NCBI GenBank assembly: GCA_902806565.1
Contig: CADCXA010000007.1
Location: 496,001 to 560,000, forward strand
Direction: 5' to 3'
From: Hypoxylon rubiginosum
Taxonomy: Eukaryota; Ascomycota; Sordariomycetes; Xylariales; Hypoxylaceae
Length of the DNA stretch: 64,000 nt
Shown here: positions 47,548 through 59,095 of the stretch, one piece after another
Layout of the letters: each line of letters starts with the position of its first letter
Position numbering within the stretch: position 1 is the first letter of the stretch
Notes under the pieces: generated by a model
What the model was told of the DNA's origin: nothing
The model's input: the letters and a program-made list of their open reading frames with translations, nothing else
Database searches by the model: none
Position numbers and translations under genes: made by a program

Positions 47548-49384
47548 CTACTCCCCCTGCTCCTCAATCATATCCTCAAAAGATCGGTAGCCAATATTTC
47601 TCTCCTTGCAACTAGTACAGATAATAACCGTCTTCTCCGCAGCTTCGAGAAGGAAATTCTTCACGGCTAGAACGTCACCAGCATAGGACCAGACATTCAG
47701 TAATCCGTTGTGAGGTCCGGACTGCGCGCCGAGTCTCGACTTTAGGAAGGCGACCTGATGTCTGTTGCCGTTAGACGAGCAGCTCGGAGTTTGGTGTCCC
47801 AGGGAACAGACTCTAAACTCTTCCAGATTGAGGGATTCCGACATCTCTCGAAAGATGGAAGTCCAAGCGTTGGGGCTTCGAGGATTGTTGTCAAGCTCAT
47901 CATCATCCCGGGCAACTGACACCACCACAACATCCAAATGCATGTGTCGTAGAGATCCCGCCAAGTTTAGCAGAGCCTTGGATATAGATGCGGTTGGCGC
48001 AGTCATATTTCCAAGCCCCAGTTCGCGAAGGGCTCCAAGTCTTTGAGTCGGCGTTATATCGTTAGGATTTGCGTGCAAAGGGCCGTGCAGGCGTGAGCCC
48101 AACACCTGTTTCCCGCTGGACAAGTCTGCCAAGCAAGCAAGCCACCCTATTATCCCGTCTTCTAAGAAGCTCTGGCCCTTGGATCTTACTCGAAGGATGA
48201 CGAGGTTGGGCGTGTGCTCGAGAAGCGAAAATAGGTGATGGTGCTGCCAGTGTAGAAACCCCAGAGAGCCGTTTACGAGGCTGCCGACTGCGCTATGGGT
48301 AAAGCTGACAGAAAGGTCGAGTGAATGCAGGGCCTGCAACGCGGGTCTAAAAGATTCGACGTAGGATTTTGGGAGCAAGAAGGCCGAGCTGGAGAGACCC
48401 ATGTTCTGCTTCTGCATGTTGACAGTGACGGCCCTCAACTGCTTGCCAGTCCTCGCTGCAGCTAGCAGAGCCGCCGAGAAGACGACGTCGGCGAACCTGT
48501 CTTGCGAGTGAAGACGAGCCTCGTCCCCAAGAAGGTCGATCCCCGTCTGACGGTACGCGGCAGCGGTACCATAGCTTACGAGCAGTTCGCGCGACCCGGG
48601 ACGACTAGATTTTCTTGTCTCGCTAGCATCCTGCAAGCTAATCTCAACCACGTTGGGCAATTTATCCAGTGCCTCGCCAAGCAGCAGTTGCACCTGTCCA
48701 CTGCTGACCAGCCAATTTTGTTCTCCTGCAAATTCTTCCAGTTTATGCGGCTCGACTCCCCTCTTTACATGAGGGCGGTTACGATGCCCGTCTCGAAGCC
48801 CGGCGCCCTGTAAGGCATCGCTGCTCAGTAGTCGATCGAGCCCGATAGTGAGCTTCGACAAGCATTTTGACAGGTGGGCATGCCTTGATATGTTAAGAAG
48901 GCATCGTAGGCTATCTACGGCACGTACGTATCCGTTAGCGAAAGAGAGGGTGGAAGGGATACTCAGGAGGCTATAAAGAAAGCGAGATGACCTAGGCGAA
49001 CAATCTAGGTATCAAATAGCATATAAGGAGGTATACATACTACAGTCTAGTCAGCATGTGTGCTGAGCACGTCTTTTAGCCAACCGAATAGGATTCCATG
49101 ACTACATACCACTCGGTTACCATAAAACGTCTATTCGAAAAGAACTCTTCCGAAAAGCTCGCAAATAAGAAGGTTTCGACACGGCGACAGGTCAAGCGCA
49201 GCCTAAACAAGTCGTCCGGAGAGATATATGATGCCGTATGCACGAGCAGCTCGCAAGGAAGCCACAAAAGCGGAGATGCGTATATTTTGGGTGTAACGTG
49301 CGTATTATGTGTATCACCCATGTCTGTGGGCACCCCGGATCGTTCCAGCTTGTCGGAATATGCAGCCTCGATGCGATCTGCCAT
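47548..49384 (-). CDS. F-box protein, two exons (intron 3' border uncertain)
   Basis: Probable substrate-receptor subunit of an SCF ubiquitin ligase. Exon 1 (49384-49110) encodes an F-box at about residues 37-70: SPLLWLPCELLVHTASYI, then DDLFRLRLTCRRVETF, followed by the FFSNRRFMVTE segment that often follows the box in fungal members. A GTATGT donor ends exon 1. Two acceptors restore the frame: 48970 (139-bp intron, 565 residues) or 48910 (199-bp intron, 545 residues). The second gives TECLRCLLNISRHAHLSKCL, closer to the usual sequence after the F-box. The remaining 430 residues contain leucine-rich, repeat-like stretches (LHSLDLSVSF, LRELGLGNMT, NLEEFRVCSL) that could form a curved target-binding surface. 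The target is unknown. Confidence 0.8.
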
Positions 49385-51020
49385 GCCTGGGATGGGAGCA
49401 AGTATCGGTATATGGAGAATTCGAGGGAAGAAAAGATAGGAGATTCAGAACAAGGACACGGTAGTACAACAATGGCAAATACCAAGCTGATGGAGAATTT
49501 ATACGTTAGATGTTTCCCCTTCTCTTTTACCACCTCCCTACCGAGCCCCAGTCTTTGGTGTTGGTTGAAATTTAGCCACTTTTTTTGCGCAGCTGTGCAT
49601 TTTAAAAGGCCAGCTAAGGTCCCAGCTCTAAGGAGTTAGGTGGTAGATGTTGGTTCCAAGTCCATTCACTTCTTTAGGATGCTATATATGCAACCAATGC
49701 TTCGCCATTGCTACCGAGTACTAAAACCCGGTGAGTAAAACGCAAGGCAGACGTCGCCCCTAATTATAAGCGGACGTAGTGCAACATTCATTTATTCGAG
49801 TCAACTCGTACGTTGCCTTGGGGGCTGTTGAATTCCCCTATTCTAGCCTGCAGCCAAACATATAACATACCGTACGTATATTTGATGTTACTCCTGAGTC
49901 CTAACTGTGCCAGTGACACCTACCAAAGGTACCCAATCCCACTTACTATACACGTGTATCAAGGGCAACGAAGCCTGACAGCAACTTTTAGCCATACAAT
50001 CAGGATTTCCGGGCCGGGTTGCTTCGTAACTATTGGATCTATATACGTGGATCGATGGTATTATATGTGTACTAGTAAGGTACATGTGATTTCGTCCTGA
50101 CAAAGCTGAGACAGCCTGCCGTTATTTCCTTGCAGCTTTTCACAGATGGTACCATGCCATTTAAAGGCACAATTAAGGCCAACCTCTAGAAAAGAGCTGC
50201 CCCTGATTGGTCACCAGGAGATGCAGTGCGAACCAACATTGACAACCGGAACGGGGCTTGACAGGTTAAGACAGGTCACACAGGCGAGTCAATCCAACCC
50301 AAGCAGGTCCAATGTACGACCTTATAAAGCCAGCGGTAAATTTGGCTAAACTCATACTTACCTACCTCCTATTTGCCTACCCAGGTATACAATTCTGATA
50401 TTTATAGTATACTTAGGTACCTAGGACTTAGTAATAGGGGGCGTTGATATAACCCGGTCTACTACCTCTAGTGCCTGCTTACCCGCATGAGGTTAGTTAC
50501 ATCTGTAAAAGTATTGACGTCATATCTTTTTTTCACCTCCACTTACCAACAACCTGCATTAGAGCATTAGATATATATGTATCTTCATCGCCTAGTCCTA
50601 CATGTACTTCACATGTCCATTCAGGTACATAGGCGTAGGTAGCTTGATGGATTAGTACGCAGCATCCAGCCCTCAAGCATGCTACATGCCTCTACCAGGA
50701 ACAAGTACATAGTACAATGCGTCCGAGATACATCATGACAAGCGTGCATAGCGTATGGGCCTGCATGTTACCAAGAACCAGGCTTTCCTACTTTTCGGCC
50801 CATTCCGAATCGACATGGTGTGACAGATCATATCAATATACGCCTTATAGCTCAGCCTGATATTACTATTCCGTCACTTGTTACCCGCTTAGCTAATGAT
50901 GGCCGTAGCCGTGATCGCGGCGGCATCTTGTCCTCGTTTTCTTATCTTGTCGTAACTAGCGTCCTCTTTCGTACATTTTTGCAAATTTCGACGATTTCTC
51001 TCGCCGATATAGCAATCACC
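49385..51020. other. Divergent intergenic region between the F-box and amylase genes
   Basis: About 1.6 kb with no supportable gene; one exact TAGGTACCTA palindrome at 50414-50423. The amylase frame extends upstream to an ATG-like start at 50820, but that extension has no conserved character. Confidence 0.55.
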
Positions 51021-52799
51021 ATGGCGGACGAGCAAAAGCCTACCCCGGAAAATACCACCATGCTCCAGGGCTTCGAGTGGTATGTTCCTGCCGATCAGAA
51101 GCACTGGGTCCGGCTAGAGAAGCAAGTCTCTCAGCTGAAGGCCTGGGGAGTGGATAACATCTGGATCCCTCCAGCGTCAGTACCTCTCCGTTCCGTCGCG
51201 ATCAGATCGCGCACGCCCTTCCATCTAATACTTCGGGGTACAGCTGTAAAGCCTCGTCTAGCCAAGGAAACGGCTACGACATCTATGACCTGTACGACCT
51301 AGGCGAGTTCGATCAGAAGGGGTCGGTAGCGACCAAATGGGGTACCAAAGACGAGCTGATAAAGCTATGCGAAACGGCTAGCAACAATTCCGTCGGGCTC
51401 TATTTCGACGCCGTGTTGAACCACAAGTTCGCCGCCGACCGTAAGGAAAAGTGCCAGGCTATAGAAGTCGACCCTGACGACCGCAACGAGGAGGTCAGCG
51501 ACCAGTACGAGATCGAAGCTTGGGTCGGCTTTGATTTCCCCGGGCGCCGTGGCAAGTACAGCGCAATGAAATACCATTGGTACCACTTCAGCGGCGTCGA
51601 TTACAACGCCAAAAACGACAAGACGGCCATCTACAAGATCGTGGGCGACAAGTCGCAGGGCTGGGCCGAGGACGGCGACGTGGACAGCGAAAAAGGCAAT
51701 TAGTACTTATATCTACCCTTCGGTCAAGCGAAAACCTAGCTGATACAAGTAAATAGCGATTTTCTCATGGGTTCGGACCTGGATTACTCGCATCCCGAGG
51801 TGGAAGAGGACGTTCTCGCGTGGGGCAAGTGGCTGGCGCAAAACGTCCCTCTCAAGGGTATCCGGTTCGACGCCATTAAGCACTACAGCGAGGATTTCCT
51901 CCGTAAATTCATCACCATGCTCGACGAAAACTATGGCCACGGCTGGTTCTTCGTTGGCGAGTTTTGGAAGGACAGCCTTCAGGACATGACTAGATATCTC
52001 GACCGGATGGGCAGGAAGTTCTCCCTTTTCGATGCGCCGCTGGTGTACAACTTTAGCCAGATCAGCAAGGCTTCCGGTGCCGATCTTCGCAAAGTGTTTG
52101 ACGAAACCCTAGTGTCGGTCATGCCGGTGAACGCCGTGGTAAGTTATGCTTGTGCGCTTCGTGTTTGCGGTATTGCTGACGGTCATGACTAGACTCTGGT
52201 AATGAATCACGACACCCAACCTTACCAGGCGCTCGAGGCTCCCGTTGAGGGTTGGTTCAAACCTCTAGCCCACGCTTTGATACTCCTACGCAGCGAAGGT
52301 TATCCTTGCCTCTGGTACGGAGATCTGTACGGCATCAAGGGGGAGCACCCGTTCCCGCCATCTTGCGGGGGTAGTCTACCCAAATTGACTCTAGCTCGCA
52401 AGCTTTACGCGTATGGAGAACAAGCCGACTATTTCGACTACGCGACGTGCATAGGATGGGTGCGGTACGGCACATGGGATAGAACGTATGGTAGCGCCGT
52501 CGTCATGAGCAATGCCGGCCCTGGGGAGAAGCGCATGCATGTTGGCGAGATGCACGCCGGCGAGGTATGGACGGACGTCCTTGGCTGGAGCGACCGTCAA
52601 GTCACGATTGATCAAGACGGATTCGGCATCTTCGTATGTGGCCAGACGAGCGTCAGCGTGTTCGTAAATCAGGATGCTGATGGAAGGGACAAGTTTACCG
52701 AGAAGTTGTAAGTGACACCCGGAATACGACCGGGATGAGAACAATCACCTTCAGACACCTGCTGACACTTTTAGCGACGATAATATCTACGAGGAATAG
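51021..52799 (+). CDS. Intracellular alpha-amylase, GH13 family, five exons
   Basis: Hydrolyses internal alpha-1,4 glucan bonds. Exons 51021-51175, 51244-51702, 51757-52138, 52193-52707 and 52775-52799 give 511 residues; every join restores conserved sequence. The protein begins MADEQKPTPENTTMLQGFEWY with no signal peptide, matching the cytosolic bacterial-like GH13_5 group of fungi rather than secreted Taka-amylases. Motifs in order: NIWIPPACKA with GNGYDIYDLYDLG, FDAVLNHK (region I), GIRFDAIKH (Asp nucleophile), FVGEFW (Glu acid/base) and VMNHDTQP (transition-state Asp). The last exon adds only eight residues (DDNIYEE after the joint codon). Histoplasma AMY1, a member of this group, is needed for cell-wall alpha-(1,3)-glucan formation; a similar role here is an inference. 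Confidence 0.93.
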
Positions 52800-54090
52800 G
52801 CTATTCCAAGCCAAGCTCAGGCTGAGCCATACCCAGTCCGACAACAGTCCGACCGACACCCAGTACCTACCAGTATACGTACCTACTAGATTATAACAGA
52901 GCATCAGTCTTCCCTATCACAACACTCATCCAAGCAACATGTCTTTCCCGACAGGCGCCACAGGTGCAATTCGAGCATGGCTTTCTTTCGTGAGGCAGCG
53001 CGCCAATTTGTAGCTAGGGATGGAGCTCTTTTCTCTTCCACTTCTTCTTCTCCTCGTACATGTCTTGTGTGTAGCTGGAAGGATGAACAAATACAGTACC
53101 TAGGTAGATTATGATTCTCTTACCTCAATATATATCTTGCTAGCCATGGCGATTAGAGACCCGCTTCAGTCTATGCTGGTGCCTTGGTTGAGCTGTCGAA
53201 TTTCTTTAATATTAGCTGAATGCCTTCTTGTCGCGGATACCACCGCTAAAAGTATTAACGATGCATCGTTCTGTATGCTGATGCCTATTTCTTATTTCTA
53301 GACCCTGCCTAGAGGTTAGTAGATACCGTGAGTACGTTGCCACGCGCTTGGGCCGTTGGGAATATTTTTACTCGACGGATGAAACCAAACTAGCCTCTTC
53401 GCCCTTCATATCTAACCCCTTTTCCGTTTACTGGATGAATGAAAGCTGTTATAATAATTTTCCGTATCCTCCATTGCCTCACCGGTCTGACCTCCGATAG
53501 CACTTAGCTTTGAGGTGCGTTTGGGGTCTGTTCGTCATCTACCACACGACAGGATCGTCTCGAGGCCTAAGCTCAACCGCCTACCTGCTTACCCAACTGG
53601 CGTCGTCTTTCACCGATTTGATTCCTGTGTTCATTTGTCAACCAGTAAGAGAGCTCATCACGGCTGGAGTTCATCACCCAAACCTCCTCTTCGTACTTTT
53701 AATGTGTTCATTGAGTAGACGACAAGGACAATAGGAGGGTTAGCCCCTAGAATTTGCCCTCGGTCGCTGCTATTTTTCATATACGTACCCTGTGATCGAT
53801 CTGTCCGTTCTCCGAGGGCTCCTTGTATATTTCTCAACCCGCCAAACGTCAACGCACGCTTCCTTGCCTTAAATGCAAGATATATATAGGGGCTGAGGCC
53901 CATCAGCCAGGGCCGCCATTAACGTATGTATATCCATATCCCTTTCCCTGACATTTGCGCCGTCTATGATGTCCGCCCATCCCATTTGTGTCTATAGGGT
54001 CAAAGAAACATGCGATGCCATGCGATTCCATTCCATTCCGTTTCCGTTTCATTTCATTTCATCTCAAGTATCGCACCGGGAATCCTCAAG
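52800..54090. other. Convergent intergenic region
   Basis: About 1.3 kb between the amylase and the CXC-domain gene. No gene is seen. A degenerate pentanucleotide run (TTCCA/TTTCA) lies at 54026-54067, probably in the 3' UTR of the CXC gene. Confidence 0.55.
54026..54067. repeat. Degenerate TTCCA/TTTCA pentanucleotide run
   Basis: About eight 5-6 bp units (ttcca, ttcca, ttccg, tttccg, tttca, tttca, tttca, tctca) just past the stop codon of the CXC-domain gene. Confidence 0.6.
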
Positions 54091-55579
54091 TCAACTGCCG
54101 GGATCTGGATACGACTGCATCATGTCCGCGTACGGCGCGGAAGCGCAATCGGGGCAAACGCGTTCCTGGGTGCAACGGTTGTGCTTGTCGCAGTGCCATT
54201 CGGAGCTAGGTTTGCAGACGCGGCACTCCTGGCAGTGGTACCACGAGTCGGCAGGCACCCAACCACCTCTGCAAAAGCTATACCAGTATCCGTAGAAATC
54301 GTTCTGGTTACAGTTGCCTAGCCCGCCACGGAGCAGCTCGAACTCGAGGCGCTCGCGTTCTTCTTTCGCCTTCTTGCGTTTTCCGACCCGTGCTTTCTTC
54401 CAGCTGTCCTCCCATTTCTTGAAGGGCTCCGTGTATTCGCGGATGGTCGCCCACGATTTATCGTCATAGAGCATTATGTCTATCATTAAGTCCATCTCCA
54501 GTTCCTCGATAGAGGGCTGGTTACAGAGCCAGGTGGCAAAGCAGGCATTGGCACCGCAGGGCTTAGGAAATGTAGATTTCGGGCCGAAGAACTGCGTCAA
54601 GTCGGCGAAGACGTTACCGCACGCGTCACCGCACGAACAAGATGCGGTACAGCCTAGCCCGTACTTGCTACACACGCAGGATTTGCAAGGTTTTTTATTA
54701 CCACGGCCCGTCTTGCACGAGCATCTATTATTCTCTTGCCCACCTTTACAGGAAGACTCGACCGACGGTGTAGGCATAGACGTGGGTGCGGACGTTCTCG
54801 GCGGTTCGGGATTTATGTAGACCTGTGGAAAGAGCAGATGTTAGTATTTTGCTTCGCTTTTATCGGTTTCTATAACGGACCTCTGTTGACTCGTCCGCCG
54901 TCTCACCCTGCGCATCCTCTTCCTCGTCGTCCTCTCGCAGCTCATCCTCCGGCGTGTGTCGATTCCCGTTCTGGGGTGCCGGAGTAGGTAGGTGGACCGG
55001 GCTCGGTATAGGGGCAGGGCTAGATAGAGGGGCCGGACTGAAGTGGGAGTTCAATACGGAAGCGTCTGGATAGGAGTTGGTATTGGCATGATAGGGCGCG
55101 GCATGTGCGGTAGGTTGAGGGTTATACGACTCTGCATATTCTGCCAAAACATGCTGGTGCTGGTGTTGGATGGTAGACGTAGCAGGGTTGGGGCGCGGTT
55201 GCTGGTGGAAGTTTGTATTGTGGTACGCCATATGCCCGTTCGAGGGAGATTGAGCGGCGTACTGTGTGGCGAAGCTATTGGCTTGCTGTTGGGGGCTATA
55301 TGGGCCGGTGCCGTAGCCGGCCGCGGAGGTGTGGTACGGTCCGCCATATCCGCCGGTCGGGGTGGTCACCGCACCAGGAGAGTAGGGATTGTAGTTGACA
55401 GTCTGACGGGCGGTAGGCTGGAGGGAGTAGCCTCCATTCTCGTACCCCGGAGACGGATACAGGCTGAGGCCCTGGCTGATGTGGGAGTGTCGGAGAGAGG
55501 GAGGTACGGTCTGCGGGGTGCCATTCGCAGACTCACGCGATGTGTTAGATCGCTGTCGCTTGGCCGGTGGGTACGACAT
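54091..55579 (-). CDS. CXC (tesmin/TSO1-like) domain protein with low-complexity N-terminus, two exons
   Basis: Minus-strand exons 55579-54881 and 54822-54091 join in phase 0 (GAG then GTCCGT donor; CCACAG acceptor) to give 476 residues. Residues 1-205 are rich in Gln, Tyr, Pro, Asn, Ser and Gly (GGYGGPYHTSAAGYGTGPYS) and resemble prion-like activation or condensate-forming regions. An acidic patch follows (EDELREDDEEED, about 212-222). Residues about 258-302 contain closely spaced Cys (SCKGGQENNRCSCKTG, CKSCVCSKYGLGC, CSCGDACGN), a CXC domain as in TSO1, LIN54 and EZH2, usually zinc- and DNA-binding. A basic helix (KKARVGKRKKAKEERERLE) follows, and the C-terminus has another Cys/His cluster (YHCQECRVCK, WHCDKHNRC, CPDC). 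It is probably a nuclear chromatin or transcription factor with unknown targets. Confidence 0.85.
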
Positions 55580-56212
55580 TGCATCTTTGCCTTGACCTTT
55601 CCCTCTTTTTTCAAAGACTCGTCCTCCTCTGGTACGGTTAGGCCCGGGGGAGAACGGAGAGGGAGAAGGAAAGGAAGCAGGACGAGATAGCGTGAGGGTG
55701 TAGCCCCCGGTGGCGTAGAATGCGTATTATGGGATGAAGCAAGTAGCTTGGGACGAGTTTTTCGGTGTCTATACGTACTGATTTGAAAAGCGAGGGAAAA
55801 GTTTGAAAAGTTAAGGCCTTTTCCCTTGGTTTTCCTTGGTAAATTTGTCGGTAGTTGAGGTTATTCGGTCGGTTATTCCTAAATTTGTCCAGGATTTGTC
55901 CAGGGTTCAGGCCAGAAATTCTTGACGTTTAGATCGGCCAAATTCCGCGTCTTTGCTGTGGCGCATGGGGGACCGGGGGAGATACGCGTTTTTGATAGTG
56001 TAATCAGTACCTTGCGGGGCCGAAGGATACCTCGCTGCCCCCTAACGTAATTCCGTGCTAGTGTGGCTAGGTGGGAATAGCGCACCATCGGTGGCGTTCA
56101 GGGGTTCTCTCTCGCCCCGCCAGGTGCCAGAGTGCTTTGACAGAATTCTCACATGTTGTCAAGCTTCAGATATGAAAAGTCCACCTTGGAAATTAGGGAG
56201 GTATATACACGA

Positions 56213-56240
56213 TTAATTACATAATTACATAATTACATAC
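56213..56240. repeat. ATAATTAC octanucleotide repeat, three copies
   Basis: Three near-perfect tandem copies in an AT-rich stretch. No further function can be read from it. Confidence 0.65.
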
Positions 56241-57149
56241 CTTACTCAATTTAATTCAATTTATCATGACTTACCTAGAGGAATCTTCATTTTGTAGACG
56301 TGTACGTGTAGAGTTGGCATGTCAAGGTAACCCCTATCAAAGAATCGCTTGAGCACAAAGCAAAGACGAAGGCAAACCCAGCTCTACATTTGTGACGCAG
56401 CAATAAAAATAGAGCATGATCATCTCTCACACTCTGGTTCCTTAAAGGCCAATCATCACAAGTGTTTGCAAATGATACTTGGGCTTTTCAATAAGATGGC
56501 AACTCAGCCTTAACTCATGGTACGCAGGGATACCTGAGCCAGATACTCTACAGGATTCATCCACAGGATTCATAGAAAGTGTCTGCGGTATAGTTCATAG
56601 ACATAGTTCATAGACAAGATGGCTCATTGAATCATTCATGTATCCATGGTTAGGTATCTCATATATGTCAGCCTGAGGTGCCTTGTGTCGACCCCTAGAT
56701 TGACAATATTGAATTATCTGGTGTTGCACTATCCTCTTGCCTTATTTGTTACCAATATGAACCACTGTTCTGAGATGACTGGGTAGGTAGGCACCCAAGC
56801 AACATAGCTAGGTGAACACTAGACCTCGAGATGAGCCTCGTCAGGTAATCGTAGAATGCATGTGTTTCTCAAAGCTACCAGGAGGTAGGCTTCACACCAC
56901 ACATTACCCAACCTTCCCCTTAATCTACGAGAAACGCTGGAACTATGAGTGTGAAGCATCCATTTGAGGAAAGCTGGACAATCATATATAAAGGATGAAC
57001 AATGCCACCGAAATTTAAACAGGTCCTTGTTGAGTCCACGCTTATTATCACGATTCGAAACAAAGCATCGTGTTATTATCAGTGAAAAAACAATGTCATT
57101 CAATGAACCCATTTGGAATCATTGTCGTTGATTGATGAAGAGGCGAGGC

Positions 57150-57157
57150 TATAAATA
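57150..57157 (+). promoter_or_regulatory. TATA box upstream of the small Cys/Glu-rich protein gene
   Basis: A canonical TATAAATA lies 165 bp before the ATG at 57315, followed by a plausible 5' leader. It is the best-formed core promoter motif in the window. Confidence 0.45.
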
Positions 57158-57314
57158 AAGCTCGGATAGCCACATCGAGGAATAATATTTTCACTGCATC
57201 AGATTCCCTTGCTCCTCAAGTATTATTAGCGTTGGTAAACTCTTGCATCCTCTACTAAGCCAGCAGATATCTCTCTTGAACACGACCACCGACATCCTCC
57301 AAATACGAGCCAAA

Positions 57315-57686
57315 ATGTGTACCTCCGAATCGTGGGAGTATAAAAGATGCAAGCAAGCGTCTTCGAACACCCGTCATAAGAAGGTTAACGCCAAATACTG
57401 CCTCAAGTATAAGGCCGGCTTCTATGCCAATAGTTACCACCCCATGCGCGTCGTCAACTGCATTTCGGACGAGTCGGGCTTCATGAAGTACCGCGAAATC
57501 GATGAGACTTGCCCTGTCTGCTACCCGGAAGAGGCCCAAGCGGAAGAGGAGCAGAAGAAGCAAGAAGAAGAGGAGCGGAAGAAACAAGAAGAAGAGAAGC
57601 GAGCAGCTGAGGAAATCGAGAGGCCCGAGTATGCGACGCCAGACGTATCTGAGTGTTTTTATCCGTTTAGTAACTTGAAGTCGTAG
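57315..57686 (+). CDS. Small Cys-containing protein with Glu/Lys-rich C-terminal helix
   Basis: 123 residues, single exon, starting MCTSESWEYKRCKQASSNTR. The N-terminal 75 residues hold six Cys (C2, then the YKRCK, KYCLKYK, VVNCISD and ETCPVCY segments) and many His and Lys, so a small metal-binding or disulphide-stabilised fold is possible. Residues about 76-105 are a highly charged single helix made of repeats such as EEEQKKQEEEERKKQ. There is no signal peptide, so it is probably cytosolic or nuclear. A good TATA box precedes it. I do not recognise a named family. It is transcribed convergently with the UstYa-like gene, their stops being only about 360 bp apart. Confidence 0.7.
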   Translation: MCTSESWEYKRCKQASSNTRHKKVNAKYCLKYKAGFYANSYHPMRVVNCISDESGFMKYREIDETCPVCYPEEAQAEEEQKKQEEEERKKQEEEKRAAEEIERPEYATPDVSECFYPFSNLKS

Positions 57687-58047
57687 GCAATCTTTCGTGG
57701 TGGACATGACGAGTCTAGGGGAGGCAAGTAAATGGTATCCATACCCTATGTAGATGTTATTCAGACACAAACCAAGTGATCGTAATTATCAAAAGGGTAG
57801 TAAATAGAGAAATATTCAAATAACCTGATTGTCTTGAAATGATGCTCCATGCGTGTCAAAGGCTATTGTTTTGATTGCCAAAGACATCAAAGGGTCACCA
57901 TTTCGTTTTCAACAATATCTCAATGTACCCTAAAGGTAAGATGATGAATTTTCATGGTTTAATAAAAACTGGTAACATTAAAAGATGGAATCCCTTTGCG
58001 CCAAACTCCAGTCGCTCATGTGTTCCAAGGAAATCATTGATACCAGA
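57687..58047. other. Convergent intergenic region
   Basis: About 360 bp containing the 3' flanks of the small protein gene and the UstYa-like gene. Nothing else is seen. Confidence 0.6.
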
Positions 58048-59095
58048 TCAGTAAATCAGCTGGTCGTCATAAGCTCGCACGCTTTCCAAGTACGACTTGA
58101 CATCGCTCCAATCTCGGCACACTATCAACTAATCAGCATCTCTCTCGACTTGTCACTTAGGTATATGCGAAGGCTTACCATGTTTGGAATCCCAACCATC
58201 GGAGCCTCCATTATGGTCGGGGAATGTCGTCTCGAGACCTTCTAAAGCCATGTCGGCACTGCACATTATCGCCTGTCTCATGTAGTCGAAGCAGTGGATC
58301 ATATGCCAATGGTGATCGTCCGGTATCTCATGGCCAGACGTAAGACCCGAGTAGGTCTGGACGAGAGCGAACTGTAGTCATTGTTAGCTCGATGCTTGGC
58401 TCTACACCGTGGATGAATAAGTGGATCGTCTTACAAGGCAATGAAGCTGGTGCGTTGCCGATGTCGTGAAGACAGTCTTCTCCGGCCACATGATGGGTGT
58501 AGGGAGGTCGTGATACTTGTGCGTATCATTTACCCACACGAACCCCATTCCCTCTGTTCAATAGTTAGTACCTTTATGCTCAATCTAAGCTGAGATCCAC
58601 GAAAACCTACTGGGCATCAGGTCGTTCCACTTTCCCATTACCTCATCCGTAAAGAAGTCGGCTGTATTATTCGGTGCGTACGACATATCTGGGTGGAACG
58701 TTTTGATGCTCTGAGAAACTAGACTGTTCGTTAGCGTCATGATATAACATCGTTCATGGAATAATAAGCCTACATCTAGGACCGACCCCTGTCATATCTT
58801 GGCCAAACTGCCACGGATTGACTTCCTTTTCTTCGGCTGCTGGTTGACGCCATTGGTCTCGTACCAACAGTGCCAGGATGATTACTAGTAGAATAGTGTC
58901 GATGAACCATCTTGTCGACTTGATGGCGGCGACGAATCTATTTCTTCTCGTCCTTGTAGTCGGTCTGTTTAGTTCTACATCGTGCCATTGCTTCTCGTCG
59001 CCCATCAGCGAATCCTCGACCTCGGTGCTGGATCTCGAGTCGTCGCGGTCATCGACGTGCTGCAGGTTGGCGTACTTGGCATTTTGGGACTCCAT
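58048..59095 (-). CDS. UstYa-like (DUF3328) membrane-anchored oxidase, five exons
   Basis: Minus-strand exons 59095-58774, 58718-58611, 58553-58435, 58371-58179 and 58121-58048 give 271 residues. A cytoplasmic N-terminus of about 60 residues is followed by one membrane span (about 65-80, WFIDTILLVIILALLV) and a luminal domain, the usual type II layout. Both family motifs are intact: HQLHC (about 178-182, ending exon 3) and HMIHC (about 206-210), with CFDYMRQAIMCSADMALE after the second and CRDW near the end. The first intron must use the TAG acceptor at 58719; the nearer CAG just upstream would break the frame and lose FSQSIKTFHPD. UstYa proteins catalyse oxidative cyclisation or other modification of peptides in ustiloxin, asperipin, phomopsin and cyclochlorotine pathways. 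The substrate here is unknown. Confidence 0.92.

Larger units (their letters stand above)
55580..57314. other. Divergent intergenic region
   Basis: About 1.7 kb with no supportable gene. It holds an octanucleotide repeat at 56213-56240 (ATAATTAC units) and the TATAAATA box of the following gene. The open frame opposite the CXC gene (55043-55690, plus) is a shadow of low-complexity coding sequence. Confidence 0.55.

Noticed and set aside
50841..50900. A tRNA-like A-box sequence (TTATAGCTCAGCC)
   Set aside because: No B box or cloverleaf pairing follows at the right distance. No convincing tRNA was found anywhere in the window.
55043..55690. A 215-codon plus-strand frame opposite the CXC gene
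   Set aside because: Gly/Arg/Val-rich shadow of low-complexity coding sequence; the minus frame continues by a clean splice into the CXC domain.
57315..57686. The small Cys-rich protein as a RiPP precursor for the UstYa-like enzyme
   Set aside because: No signal peptide, no Kex2-type Lys-Arg repeats and no repeated core sequence.
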